Assembly: GCA_039588915.1 (NCBI GenBank)
Contig: JBDGYV010000041.1
Location: 1 to 42,188, forward strand
Reading direction: 5' to 3'
DNA from: CAMYLR01 sp039588915
Lineage (GTDB): Bacteria; Gemmatimonadota; Gemmatimonadetes; JACCXV01; JAHWKZ01
DNA length: 42,188 bases
This document shows, in pieces, positions 26,574 to 35,030 of this stretch. A program made the translations under genes and the position numbers. The notes beneath the pieces were generated by a model. It was not told the DNA's origin and ran no database searches. It was given only the letters and a program-made list of their open reading frames with translations. How positions within the stretch are numbered: position 1 is the stretch's first letter; each line of letters begins with the position of its first letter.

Positions 26574-27555
26574 GAAGCCTCCTTGTGATCTCGAGCAAGT
26601 CATTCTTTCCGGGCAGGTAGTAGTCCTCCAACGGCGGACTGTACGGCACCGGCGTGTCGGGAGCGGTCACGCGAACGATCGGCGCCTCCAAGTATTCGAA
26701 CGCTTTCTCCGCGATCGTGGCTGCGATCTCGGCGCCAAACCCGCCCGTCCGCGGCGCCTCGTGTAGCACGACCGCCTTGCCGGTACGCGCCACACTCGTC
26801 AGCACCGTCTCCTCATCGAACGGCACCAGGCTCCGAAGGTCCACCACTTCGACTTCCACGCCGTCCTCGGCCAGCTCTTCGGCCGCTTCGAGCGCGACGT
26901 GGACCATCGCCGCATACGTCAGGACGCTGAGATCTCTTCCCGAACGGGCAACTCGCGCGCTGCCGAGCGGCACGATGTAATCCTCGTCAGGCAGATCTTC
27001 CTTGATCCTTCGATAGAGGTATTTGTGCTCTTGATAAATGACCGGGTCGTCGTCCCGGATCGCCGCTTTTATCAACCCCTTGGCGTCGTACGCGGTGGCC
27101 GGGCAGACGACCTTGAGCCCAGCAGTATGCGCGTAGTACGACTCCGCTTGGAGCGAGTGAAAGGGTCCGCCGCGAACACCGCCTCCTGCAGGGCCACGAA
27201 CAACCATCGGAACCGCGGCTCCCCAGCGGTAACGGTTCTTGGCGGCGACGTTGGTCAGCATATCGAACCCGCAGCTCATGAAGTCTATGAACTGCATCTC
27301 GGCCACCGGTCGCATCCCCATCAATGCCGCACCGACCGCGGCGCCAACGATGGCGCCTTCCGAGACCGGCGTATCAATGATCCGCTGCTCCCCGAATCGA
27401 TCGAGAAACCCGTCGGTGACCTTAAACGCTCCACCGTAGGCACCGATATCTTCGCCGAGCATAAAGACCGACTCGTCAGCCTCCATCTCTTCCCATAGAC
27501 CCTGGCGAATCGCTTCCAGGTACGTTGTCTCGCCCCCTCGCTGCGGTGCGCTCAT
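26563..27555 (-). CDS. 2-oxoacid dehydrogenase E1 beta subunit
   Basis: A 330-residue E1 beta of the pyruvate/branched-chain type. Motifs: FMLGEDIGAYGGAFKVT, IIDTPVSEGAIVGAAVG, MQFIDFMSCGFDML, PAGGGVRGGPFHS, YQEHKYLYR and the C-terminal KAVVLHEAPRTGGFGAEI. It pairs with the E1 alpha at 27908-28984 to decarboxylate a 2-oxoacid with thiamine diphosphate. ATG 27555 is chosen because it overlaps the stop of the preceding lipoprotein gene (ATGA); an in-frame start at 27573 is possible. Unusually, a lipoprotein gene separates it from E1 alpha. Confidence 0.93.
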   Translation of the reverse strand: MSAPQRGGETTYLEAIRQGLWEEMEADESVFMLGEDIGAYGGAFKVTDGFLDRFGEQRIIDTPVSEGAIVGAAVGAALMGMRPVAEMQFIDFMSCGFDMLTNVAAKNRYRWGAAVPMVVRGPAGGGVRGGPFHSLQAESYYAHTAGLKVVCPATAYDAKGLIKAAIRDDDPVIYQEHKYLYRRIKEDLPDEDYIVPLGSARVARSGRDLSVLTYAAMVHVALEAAEELAEDGVEVEVVDLRSLVPFDEETVLTSVARTGKAVVLHEAPRTGGFGAEIAATIAEKAFEYLEAPIVRVTAPDTPVPYSPPLEDYYLPGKNDLLEITRRLLDY

Positions 27556-27911
27556 GGACGCCACTCTCCCCACTCGCGGCGGACTTCGATGACGACCCCG
27601 CCATCAGGTTGCATCGAGATAAGCCTCACCCGGTAGGGCCTGACCTCGGCCACTGCGCTCGGTCCGAGCCGGTGCTCGCCGGCTTCGTCGCGTGATACGA
27701 GCGACAGCGTAGCCTCATCCGCGCTGACTTCGATCAGCGTTACCTCGAGCCCCCCACCATCGACGTGAGCCACCTCGCCAACCTGTAACTCGACCTCGGT
27801 CTTCCATATCTCCTCGCCCGGGAGGTTCGACACTCCACGCTCCCCGACGGTCACGGTGCACGCCGCAGCAACCAGACCCGCCAGGCCGGCCAGGTTCGCG
27901 ATGCGGCTCAG
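27552..27911 (-). CDS. Small lipoprotein, paralogue of the one at 30739-31107 (CTG start)
   Basis: A 119-residue predicted lipoprotein of no known family. From CTG 27911 the protein begins MSRIANLAGLAGLVAAAC, a compact lipoprotein signal with Cys18. The CTG overlaps the E1 alpha stop as CTGA and has GGAG 8 nt upstream. The alternatives TTG 27977 and GTG 27962 would place a long charged region before the signal. The mature part has GEEIWKTEVELQVGEVAHVDGG and RPYRVRLIS-like segments (W, VG, VDGG, PYxVRxI) shared with the lipoprotein beside the AGCS carrier, which has nearly the same length (122). It is probably all-beta. Its placement between E1 alpha and E1 beta is odd and the function is unknown. 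Confidence 0.72.
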   Translation of the reverse strand: MSRIANLAGLAGLVAAACTVTVGERGVSNLPGEEIWKTEVELQVGEVAHVDGGGLEVTLIEVSADEATLSLVSRDEAGEHRLGPSAVAEVRPYRVRLISMQPDGGVVIEVRREWGEWRP

Positions 27912-28984
27912 TGCCCGATCTCCAGAGAGAAATCGTGGAAGTTGGGGTGTGGATGCAGCCACCGTGGTGTTGCCCAAACGCCTTCCAGCGCGCTCTCCGG
28001 ATCGGGCATCGGCGCGGCTTCGGCCTCAACCACCGCCTCATCCAACTGAGCCTTGACCTTGACCTCGATCATTTCGGCCTGCTCGGTTGTCAGGATCCCA
28101 TCCGACAACAGATAGCGGCGATACCGATCGATCGGATCGCGGGCCTCCCACTGCTCGATCTCGCCCTCAGGCACGTATCGCTGATCGTCGTGCTCGGCGT
28201 GACCTTTCCGTCGGTACGTCTTGACCTCGATCAGCGTCGGTCCGCCGCCATCCCGAGCTCGATCAACCGCGCGACGCGCAGCTGCGTACGATTGCAACAC
28301 GTCGTTGCCGTCCACTTGTTCCCCGGCACAACCGTACCCCGGTGCCCTGTCAACCATGTCACGGTTGCCCATCTGCATCGGCGTCGCGGTCGAGTAGGCG
28401 TAGCAGTTATCCTCGGCGACCAGGATCACCGGAAGCTGTTGTGCGCACACTAGGTTCCACCCTTCGTGCGCGGCCCCGGTAGAAAAACCGCCGTCGCCGA
28501 TGTACGTCATGCAAACGCGATCTTCGTTTCGGATGCGAGCGGCCAACGCGACCCCGGCGACTACCGAGATCATGTCGCCGAGCATCGAAACCGGACCGAT
28601 GAAGTCGTGCTCGAGGTCGCCAAAGTGGACGTTCAGGTCCTTGCCACCTGAGGGACCAGTTCCCTTCGCCATGTACTGTTTCAGAATGTCTGCCGGTCGT
28701 ACGCCCTTGACGAGGATTGATCCCAGATTGCGAATCAGCGGCGTCAGGTAGTCACCATCCCTGAGCGCGTAGGCGGTGCCCACCGACTCCGCCTCCTGGC
28801 CTAATGAGCGATAGACACCGCCGACCACCCGACCTTGTCGATACAAGTTGACGAGCCGCTCCTCGAGCTCGCGGTTGAGCAGCATGTACCAGTAGAGGTC
28901 GAGGTGTTGTGTTCGATCGATGGTGAGATCGTCGGGGACGACAATCTCCAGGGTCTCGCTGGCAACGATAATCGAGTCAGGCAT
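27908..28984 (-). CDS. 2-oxoacid dehydrogenase E1 alpha subunit
   Basis: A 358-residue thiamine-diphosphate-binding E1 alpha. Motifs: YRSLGQEAESVGTAYAL, GGKDLNVHFGD, the ThDP motif GDGGFSTGAAHEGWN with AEDNCYAYST (Gly163-Asp164-Gly165, Asn193) and TYRRKGHAEHDD. It forms an alpha2beta2 E1 with the beta subunit two genes downstream. I choose ATG 28984 (MPDSIIVASE); an in-frame TTG at 29008 has no better ribosome-binding site. It heads the operon E1 alpha, lipoprotein, E1 beta, SNF carrier, phosphodiesterase, and perhaps E2 and PuuD. Confidence 0.93.
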   Translation of the reverse strand: MPDSIIVASETLEIVVPDDLTIDRTQHLDLYWYMLLNRELEERLVNLYRQGRVVGGVYRSLGQEAESVGTAYALRDGDYLTPLIRNLGSILVKGVRPADILKQYMAKGTGPSGGKDLNVHFGDLEHDFIGPVSMLGDMISVVAGVALAARIRNEDRVCMTYIGDGGFSTGAAHEGWNLVCAQQLPVILVAEDNCYAYSTATPMQMGNRDMVDRAPGYGCAGEQVDGNDVLQSYAAARRAVDRARDGGGPTLIEVKTYRRKGHAEHDDQRYVPEGEIEQWEARDPIDRYRRYLLSDGILTTEQAEMIEVKVKAQLDEAVVEAEAAPMPDPESALEGVWATPRWLHPHPNFHDFSLEIGH

Positions 28985-29084
28985 CCATCTACCGGCGGGA
29001 GAGTCCAATACGAATAGTCACGTGGCGGCTGAACATAAACCGCAAGCTGCAACGGGTCTAGCGAGCGATCACCTATCTGATGTC

Positions 29085-30656
29085 TTACTCGACTCTATCC
29101 AGTAGCGAGCGCGCCGCACCGGCCGGGACACCGATATTCGATCCTCCAAACTCAGCTAGGATGGCAGTGTTCACCGCTACCACACGACCGTCGAGACCGA
29201 GCACCGGGCCACCACTCCCTCCCCGCGTCGTCTCGGCGTCGTACACAACAGTGCTCGAGGAGACTTGCCCAACGATGCCGCGAGTGGACAGGGGCGCCAC
29301 GTACCCGCCCTCGGACAACCGTTGAGCCACCTCCCAGAAGTCACGAACCTCGTTTGCGGCAAGATCCTTCAAGAACTGACGGTCTGCACGCGCCATGAGA
29401 GCTCGCATACCAGTCGGGTACCCCATTACGATCACTTCCTCGCCCGGGTTGGCCGGTTCTTCCCGCAGCAAGAGCGGTGGTGCCCTGATTGCACCTCGCT
29501 CTAATCGGATCATCGCCAAATCCGCGGTATCGCTGGAACTCAGTAACCGGACCTCCAACGGTTCTGACACTCCCGGTGCATACGCGATGAATCGCAGCAT
29601 CACCGGGAGCAAGCCGGCAGCATCGACCAGTCCTGACGCTGCATCGGATTCCCACGGCACAGCTACGTGCCGATTGGTCAACAGCAGCCCGTCGCGAGAC
29701 ACGACAAATGCCGTGCCGGTAAACGGGATCTCTGCCACTGGTCCCCGGCCATCCACGCTCACGCCAACGCGACCATTACCAAGTGTCAACGGTGCACCAC
29801 CCGGTCCCAAACCCAGATACCGTAGCGGCTGGCGGGACTCCGGATCCAAGAATCCGTATGCTCCGACGATCAGGACAACAGATTGGGCAGCGGATTGAAT
29901 GACGTGCGCACTCGCTTCAGATCGAACTTCGAGCGCCCCCAAGCGCTCATCAGCTGCCTGCAGTCGACGTTCCAACCCCATACGGGCTGCATCGAGGTCA
30001 TCGGCTGTGACAAACTGCTGCTCGGCCTGGTCGAGCAGCTCTCCCAAGCCGATCGCTCGGGACTCCTCGACCGCCAGTTGATCCTGCAGCTCCCGGTTCT
30101 GGAAAGCCATCATTCCCAGCCCGACCAAACCAACCGCCAACGCCGTTCCAGCGATCACTACCGTCGCTCGCATCCACAAGGGGGTCTGGGTAAGCACCTC
30201 ACGCACCGCCCCGGTTGCAAGTACAAAGGCACGATCGAAGCCGTTGTTATCAGTGAGCCGCGCGCAATCCAGGCAATCCGAGAACGCCTCACGTATTGAC
30301 TTGTAAGCCCTGGACCCTGGAGGGTAGAGACGGAACCGTAGCACCGGACCGCCCGAAACGAGCTCGATGACATCGCCGGAATGAAGGGTGAGGGCGCTCA
30401 CCTGCTCGCCATTCACCCAGACCTGGTGCCCGGGCGTCGTTCTCAGCTCGTACGATTGGCCTCGACGGCGGAGGGTGACATGGTGGGAAGCGATCCCTCG
30501 CTCAGCCGTGAGCCGTACATCGTTGTCATCGGCGGTCCCGATTCGAATCTCGTCAGCCGCCAACCGCCGAGTCGTCCCGCGCCGGATCCCCGAGAGGTGA
30601 AACAGGACCGGGATCTGCTTTCCAGAGCGGCTAGTGGGATCGGTTCCCGTAGCCAT
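29085..30656 (-). CDS. FHA-domain, membrane-anchored trypsin-like serine protease
   Basis: A 523-residue protein with an uncommon architecture. Residues about 15-110 form an FHA phosphothreonine-binding domain (IGTADDNDVRL, SHHV, VNGEQV). Residues 163-184 are a membrane helix. About 187-245 form a coiled coil (LQDQLAVEESRAIGLGELLD). Residues 250-523 are a Deg/trypsin-like protease with His330 in LTNRHVA, Asp379 in ADLAMI and Ser481 in TRGGSGGPV; no PDZ domain follows. The natural topology is FHA in the cytoplasm and protease in the periplasm, which would couple a Ser/Thr-kinase signal to envelope proteolysis. ATG 30656 has GGAGGT 4 nt upstream. No kinase gene lies nearby. Confidence 0.88.
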   Translation of the reverse strand: MATGTDPTSRSGKQIPVLFHLSGIRRGTTRRLAADEIRIGTADDNDVRLTAERGIASHHVTLRRRGQSYELRTTPGHQVWVNGEQVSALTLHSGDVIELVSGGPVLRFRLYPPGSRAYKSIREAFSDCLDCARLTDNNGFDRAFVLATGAVREVLTQTPLWMRATVVIAGTALAVGLVGLGMMAFQNRELQDQLAVEESRAIGLGELLDQAEQQFVTADDLDAARMGLERRLQAADERLGALEVRSEASAHVIQSAAQSVVLIVGAYGFLDPESRQPLRYLGLGPGGAPLTLGNGRVGVSVDGRGPVAEIPFTGTAFVVSRDGLLLTNRHVAVPWESDAASGLVDAAGLLPVMLRFIAYAPGVSEPLEVRLLSSSDTADLAMIRLERGAIRAPPLLLREEPANPGEEVIVMGYPTGMRALMARADRQFLKDLAANEVRDFWEVAQRLSEGGYVAPLSTRGIVGQVSSSTVVYDAETTRGGSGGPVLGLDGRVVAVNTAILAEFGGSNIGVPAGAARSLLDRVE

Positions 30657-30738
30657 TCTACCTCCGATCACGAGATGCGATCGCGACTACACTACAACCA
30701 ATCCCAATACTGTAACGAGCGGTAAAAAATTCCGCTGA

Positions 30739-31107
30739 CTATTCCCGGTATACCAGGAACCGAGCCGAGTCAGCGCCAGGGTACCCGATCACGCGGACGG
30801 CGTAGGGTGCTAGTCGAACCGCGTTCGACAGATCCGGCTGACGGAGCACCTTGACTCGCTCTCGAACTTCTTCCCCACTCGCATTCTTCAGCTCGATGGT
30901 GACGAACGCGACCCGATCGCCGGGTTCGTAGACCGGCATCCCCACCAGCAGGCTGCCACCATCGACTTCAGCACTGTCCCCGACGCGGAGAAAGACCTCC
31001 TCCTGCCAGACGTCGGTTCCGGGACGACGCCCTTCTTGCGATCGCGGGCAGGCAGCCCCGAGCATCAACACCGCGAGACAACCGGCCGCGAGGCCTCGCA
31101 ATATCAT
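30739..31107 (-). CDS. Small lipoprotein, paralogue of the one at 27552-27911
   Basis: A 122-residue lipoprotein of unknown function. The signal MILRGLAAGCLAVLMLGAAC has lipobox LGAAC. The mature part shares W-x(2)-E, L-x-VG and VDGG-x-L-x-V with the lipoprotein embedded between the E1 genes, then an acidic middle and PYAVRVIGY. ATG 31107 overlaps the AGCS carrier stop (ATGA); an in-frame start at 31164 lies deep in the carrier gene and would mask the signal. It is co-translated with the carrier, so a role in the envelope next to that transporter is plausible but unproven. Confidence 0.8.
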   Translation of the reverse strand: MILRGLAAGCLAVLMLGAACPRSQEGRRPGTDVWQEEVFLRVGDSAEVDGGSLLVGMPVYEPGDRVAFVTIELKNASGEEVRERVKVLRQPDLSNAVRLAPYAVRVIGYPGADSARFLVYRE

Positions 31108-32846
31108 CGCTTCGCCTTTCTCTCTTCGCGTAGACGTTTGTGCACCTCGTAGTTCTCGCGCCACGGCTTGCGCTCAAAGTAACTCTGAGTCGCTTTACGG
31201 ACTCGAGGTGACAGCAAAAAGATCCCGAGCAGATTCGGGAGAATAACGATCCCCAAGAAAACGTCGCCCATCGCCCAAATGGCGGCAAGCGGGGCCACCG
31301 CACCTACGAAGTGCATCGTCACGAATGCGAACTTGTAGGGCAACACCGCCTTGGAGCCAAACAAGTAGAAGGCGCATCGGTCGCCATAGTAGCTCCAGCT
31401 TATCGCCGTGGAGATCGCGAAAAGCAACACGCTGACGAGAACGATCAGTCCACCCCAAGATCCGGGCAGCCCACGCTCGAAGCCAAGCTGAGTCAGCGGC
31501 GCCGCGCTCTCCACCGCCGGCCCGTAAAGTGAAGAGTACGTGGAGCCATCGGCCGCGGTAGCGGTTGCCGACCCAGGATCGACCAGACCGGTGAACGGGC
31601 GGGTCATTTCGGGATCGGTGAAGAGCTCCAATACCGCCACTTCGTGCCATGCGATCATCGCTTGACCCGTTGTCGCGACCGGCTGACCGTTGTCCACCCG
31701 GATTTCGGCCGGGGCACCGACACCCTCGAAGCCGCCATCCTCGCTCTGGGCTACGTACGACAGATCTCCTCCCGAGAGCGTAATCTCGGTGGGCACGACC
31801 TCGTTCCACACTCCGGTCGTGATGATGACTAGCGCGGTCATCGTGCAGATGACGATCGTATCGATGAACGGCTCGAGCAGTGCCACGACGCCCTCTGATA
31901 TCGGTTCATCGGTTTTGGCCGCAGCGTGAGCGATCGGGGCCGATCCTTGACCGGCCTCGTTACTGAACAGACCCCGGCGGACACCCCACATCATCGTCAC
32001 CAAGAATGCGCCCACCCCGGTCCCGGCGACCCCGGCTGTCGGATTGAACGCCTCAGTCAAAATGAGCTTGAGGCTCGGTAAGACGGCACCCACGTTGGTG
32101 AGCAGGATAAACAACGCCCCGGTCACGTAGATCGCCGCCATCACCGGAGCCATGACGCCGGTCACTTTTCCGATTCGGGTGATCCCGCCCAAGATCACCA
32201 ACGCCACGACTGCTGCCGTCACAAAGCCGGTGATCCATACGGGGATGCCGTACGTCGTGAGCATCGTGTCGGCAACGGTGTTGGCCTGAATCGCGTTGCC
32301 GGTGAAGAACGCTGTGATCGCCAGAATCGCCGCAAAGAACACCGCCAGCGGCTTCCACCTCGAGCCCAGTCCGCGCTCGATGTAGTACATCGGACCGCCG
32401 GCGACCGTGCCCTCCCACTTGTGAGCGTCCAGATCTGGTGCTGTGATCGACCGGAACTGCTGGGCCAGGGTGACCTCGGTGTACTTGGTCGCCATGCCCA
32501 GGAACGCTGTAACCCACATCCAGAAGACCGCTCCCGGACCACCGAAATGGATCGCGATCGCAACGCCGGCGATGTTGCCTATCCCGACAGTGGCAGATAG
32601 TGCGGTGGTGAGTGCCTGGAAATGGGAGACGTCACCGGGCTCGTTCGGGTCGTCATACCGACCGCTGGTCACCGCAAACCCGTGGCCGAGTCGGCGAACC
32701 TGCAAGAACCCCAGATAGATCGTCAGGTAGATCCCAACTCCGAGGAGCGCCATGACGACGAACGGTATCTTCTCGCCCTGAACCGGGATCCCCGACTCCC
32801 AAACGATGCTCCCCAGCGCGTCGACCATACGTTGAAAGAATTCCAT
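31104..32846 (-). CDS. Alanine/glycine:cation symporter (AGCS family) with large inserted loop
   Basis: A 580-residue Na+-coupled amino-acid carrier. Family signatures: LSATVGIGNIAGVAIAI, GGPGAVFWMWVTAFLGMATK, GGPMYYIERGLG and RRGLFSNEAGQGSAPIAHAA. Usual members are about 450-500 residues; this one has about 110 extra hydrophilic residues (NEVVPTEITLSGGDLSYVAQ to ESAAPLTQLGF) between two C-terminal helices. The C-terminus is very basic (RKPWREN...RLREERKAKR). ATG 32846 lies 12 nt after the ctlX stop. It probably forms one operon with ctlX and the following lipoprotein. Confidence 0.92.
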   Translation of the reverse strand: MEFFQRMVDALGSIVWESGIPVQGEKIPFVVMALLGVGIYLTIYLGFLQVRRLGHGFAVTSGRYDDPNEPGDVSHFQALTTALSATVGIGNIAGVAIAIHFGGPGAVFWMWVTAFLGMATKYTEVTLAQQFRSITAPDLDAHKWEGTVAGGPMYYIERGLGSRWKPLAVFFAAILAITAFFTGNAIQANTVADTMLTTYGIPVWITGFVTAAVVALVILGGITRIGKVTGVMAPVMAAIYVTGALFILLTNVGAVLPSLKLILTEAFNPTAGVAGTGVGAFLVTMMWGVRRGLFSNEAGQGSAPIAHAAAKTDEPISEGVVALLEPFIDTIVICTMTALVIITTGVWNEVVPTEITLSGGDLSYVAQSEDGGFEGVGAPAEIRVDNGQPVATTGQAMIAWHEVAVLELFTDPEMTRPFTGLVDPGSATATAADGSTYSSLYGPAVESAAPLTQLGFERGLPGSWGGLIVLVSVLLFAISTAISWSYYGDRCAFYLFGSKAVLPYKFAFVTMHFVGAVAPLAAIWAMGDVFLGIVILPNLLGIFLLSPRVRKATQSYFERKPWRENYEVHKRLREERKAKR

Positions 32847-32858
32847 CTACGCTCCTGG

Positions 32859-33752
32859 TCAGTTGAGTTCAGCTAGCATGCAGCGGGCGCTCCCGCCGCC
32901 GTGCTTTTCGATCGTATCCAACGAAACGAAAACGAAATCGGCGTATTTCTGGATCGTCGATCGCTGCGCATCGGTGAACGCTCGAGCCGCACGGGTGGAG
33001 CCAACCACCAATCGATCACCACGAGAGTCCTCCAGCTCCAGCACATTCCCGCAGAATTCGTGCATTTGATCGAGCGTGATATCGATCAACTCGTGGCCCG
33101 ACTGCTCAAGTCGCGCGCGCACGTCCTCGCGACTTGGCGGATCAATAGCTTCAAGACAAACGACTGCGAAATCCGAACCTAGACTCAATAACACATTGGT
33201 GTGATACACCGTTCTTCCCCCGCGACCATGACTCTTGAATAGAACCGGCGTGAAATCGAACAGCCGGCACCATTCGTGTACTAGGTCTCTATGCGTCCGC
33301 GGCGATTCGCTGGCGTAGACGAGCTGCTCGCGGTCATCGATCACGAGGCTACCCGTTCCCTCCAGGAACCGGCCCTCCTCCTCCGCTGATGACAGATCGA
33401 TGATTTCATCGTAGCGAGCGTTCAAATAAGCCACGATTTCCGGCCTTCTCTCCTGACGGCGATTCTCGGCTTTGAGCGGATAGAGGACAACGCGTCCTCC
33501 ATGGTGAGTGCTGAACCAGTTGTTGGGAAAAGTCGCGTCCGGGGAGCTCTCGCGTTCTGCGGCAAAACTGACGACTTCGACATCCCGTCCGATCAAGGCA
33601 TCGCGGAGCTCGCGGAACTCGGTCCTGGCACTGGCCTCGACGCTCTCGCGCCAGCCTTCGGCCGCAGCCTGCTGGAAAATGTTATCGCTCTTCGTCTCGG
33701 GGTTTGATGCGAACCCGATCGGCTCCACCATGAGAACGCCACGCGCCGCCAT
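32859..33752 (-). CDS. ctlX: Arginine deiminase-related hydrolase (CtlX-like)
   Basis: A 297-residue amidinotransferase/deiminase-fold enzyme. The N-terminal VLMVEPIGFASNPETKSDN and PDATFPNNWFSTHHGG, and the catalytic Cys291 in GGGSARCMLAE near the C-terminus, match the CtlX (citrulline-utilisation hydrolase) group. Other active-site elements seen are LEGTGSLVID and YHTNVLLS. It likely hydrolyses a guanidino or ureido group of an amino acid; the exact substrate is not fixed by sequence. ATG 33752 has GGAG 8 nt upstream. The amino-acid carrier 12 nt downstream supports a role in amino-acid use. Confidence 0.85.
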   Translation of the reverse strand: MAARGVLMVEPIGFASNPETKSDNIFQQAAAEGWRESVEASARTEFRELRDALIGRDVEVVSFAAERESSPDATFPNNWFSTHHGGRVVLYPLKAENRRQERRPEIVAYLNARYDEIIDLSSAEEEGRFLEGTGSLVIDDREQLVYASESPRTHRDLVHEWCRLFDFTPVLFKSHGRGGRTVYHTNVLLSLGSDFAVVCLEAIDPPSREDVRARLEQSGHELIDITLDQMHEFCGNVLELEDSRGDRLVVGSTRAARAFTDAQRSTIQKYADFVFVSLDTIEKHGGGSARCMLAELN

Positions 33753-33928
33753 GCGGGTCTCCGTCAGTCAGGGGGCTCACCTTCGTCAGCCGGCGGGCGC
33801 GAAGATAACGTATCCCAGCGTCTGAAACAGGGGCGGGAACGGGTGGCACGAGTCCGACACCGCAAGATATCATAGGGTTCTGACCAAACATGCTATGCGA
33901 CAAACCGTTCATTGCAGGGGAGGGTTCG

Positions 33929-34486
33929 ATGCGAAGAACGCTTTGGTGGCTGGGAGTTGCGGCGCCGATCGCTGTTCTTAGCTGCTCTGACACCGGTGAC
34001 GAAATACGTGAAGCGCCTCCGTCGGCGACGGATTCGACTGCTGTGGCATCGACGAGCGGCACCACCGCCTTCGGCGACGATGTCGGCCTCCGCGTGCTGG
34101 TCAGCGCCAACTCGTTTGACAAAACGCTGGGCCAGGCGGAAGCGGCCGTTAACGACGAAGGGTTGGCGATTATCGCACGAGTGGACCATTCTGCAGCCGC
34201 CCGGAAGGCCGGCCTCGACCTAGCGCCAAGCACGGTCCTGATCTTCGGACGCGCGGAGGCTGGAACCCCCTTAATCGCGGCGGCGCCAACCGCGGCCATC
34301 GATCTGCCAGCCAAGCTGCTTGTCTGGCAGGAGCCGAGCGACAACGCCGAGGGCATCGTACGGGTCGCGTTCAACGAACCGGCGTACTTGGCGTGGCGAC
34401 ACGAGATCCCAGCCGATACCGAGCCACTGGCTGACATCGGCGCGGCGGTGGCCCGCATCGCGAGTCAGGCGATCAAGCCTCGGTAG
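33929..34486 (+). CDS. DUF302-domain lipoprotein
   Basis: A 185-residue protein. MRRTLWWLGVAAPIAVLSC is a lipoprotein signal (Cys19), followed by a Ser/Thr/Ala-rich linker. The DUF302 domain covers about 65-165, with VLIFGRAEAGTPLI, AAIDLPAKLLVWQE and VRVAFNEPAYLAWRH. The domain's function is unknown. ATG 33929 has GGGAGG 5 nt upstream and is preferred over ATG 33890, which would bury the signal. It is convergent with the cyclophilin gene and their ends overlap by 14 nt. Confidence 0.87.
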   Translation: MRRTLWWLGVAAPIAVLSCSDTGDEIREAPPSATDSTAVASTSGTTAFGDDVGLRVLVSANSFDKTLGQAEAAVNDEGLAIIARVDHSAAARKAGLDLAPSTVLIFGRAEAGTPLIAAAPTAAIDLPAKLLVWQEPSDNAEGIVRVAFNEPAYLAWRHEIPADTEPLADIGAAVARIASQAIKPR

Positions 34487-35030
34487 GATCCAGGATTCGA
34501 GCGCTATGGATGTAATCGAGCTGGGGGAACTCCCGCTCTAGATAAGCGTTGCCCTCGGTGTGGATTCGATCTTGCCGGGGGCCGTTCCCCTTCGGTGCTC
34601 CCTCGCCGTAGCCGGCGTACAGCTGATCGACGACATCCATCCCAGAAACAACCTCGCCGAGCGGTGCGAAGCCGAGCCCGTCGAGCTGTGAGTTGTCACG
34701 GTAATTGATGAACAGCTGCGTGGTGCGAGTGCCCGGTCCCGCATTAGCGAAAGTAAGCGAGCCTCGAGTGTTGCTCGCTGCGACTGGATCGTCGGCGATC
34801 CGCGCCTTCCGCCACTTGTCGTCGACTCTCGGGATCGCTGCGATCCCGAACTGGGCCATGAAACCGTCGATGACACGAAAGAACCGGACGCCATCAAAGA
34901 ATTGCTCAACGACCAACTCGTACAGCCGCTCAGCCCCGAGTGGAGCCAGCTCGCGACGAACCTGGACCGTAAACGAACCCTTCGTGGTCTCGAATTGAAT
35001 CGAGTATGTCTCTGGTGATGAGGGGGTCAG
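34473..35030 (-). CDS. Cyclophilin-type peptidylprolyl isomerase (CTG start)
   Basis: A 185-residue prolyl cis-trans isomerase. The domain begins FETTKGSFTVQV and contains FDGVRFFRVIDGFMAQFGI, RGSLTFANAGPGTRTTQLFIN and LDGLGFAPLGEVVSGMDVV; Arg (FFRVI) and the substrate-pocket FMAQFG and QLFIN residues are present. The first start-like codon of the ATG/GTG/TTG set is TTG 34916, which would delete the first beta strands. The frame runs upstream to CTG 35030, which overlaps the Lpd stop as CTGA with GGAGAGG about 10 nt upstream. No other start codon is available in frame, so CTG is my call. No signal peptide is seen, so it is probably cytoplasmic. Confidence 0.85.
   Translation of the reverse strand: MTPSSPETYSIQFETTKGSFTVQVRRELAPLGAERLYELVVEQFFDGVRFFRVIDGFMAQFGIAAIPRVDDKWRKARIADDPVAASNTRGSLTFANAGPGTRTTQLFINYRDNSQLDGLGFAPLGEVVSGMDVVDQLYAGYGEGAPKGNGPRQDRIHTEGNAYLEREFPQLDYIHSARILDPTEA

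Noticed and set aside
30715..30738. Weak hairpin with an internal A/T run after the small lipoprotein gene
   Set aside because: The A/T run lies in the loop, not after the stem, and the stem is only five pairs, so it is not a convincing terminator.
34916..34918. TTG 34916 as the cyclophilin start
   Set aside because: It would delete the first beta strands of the cyclophilin fold (FETTKGSFTV), which are plainly encoded upstream.
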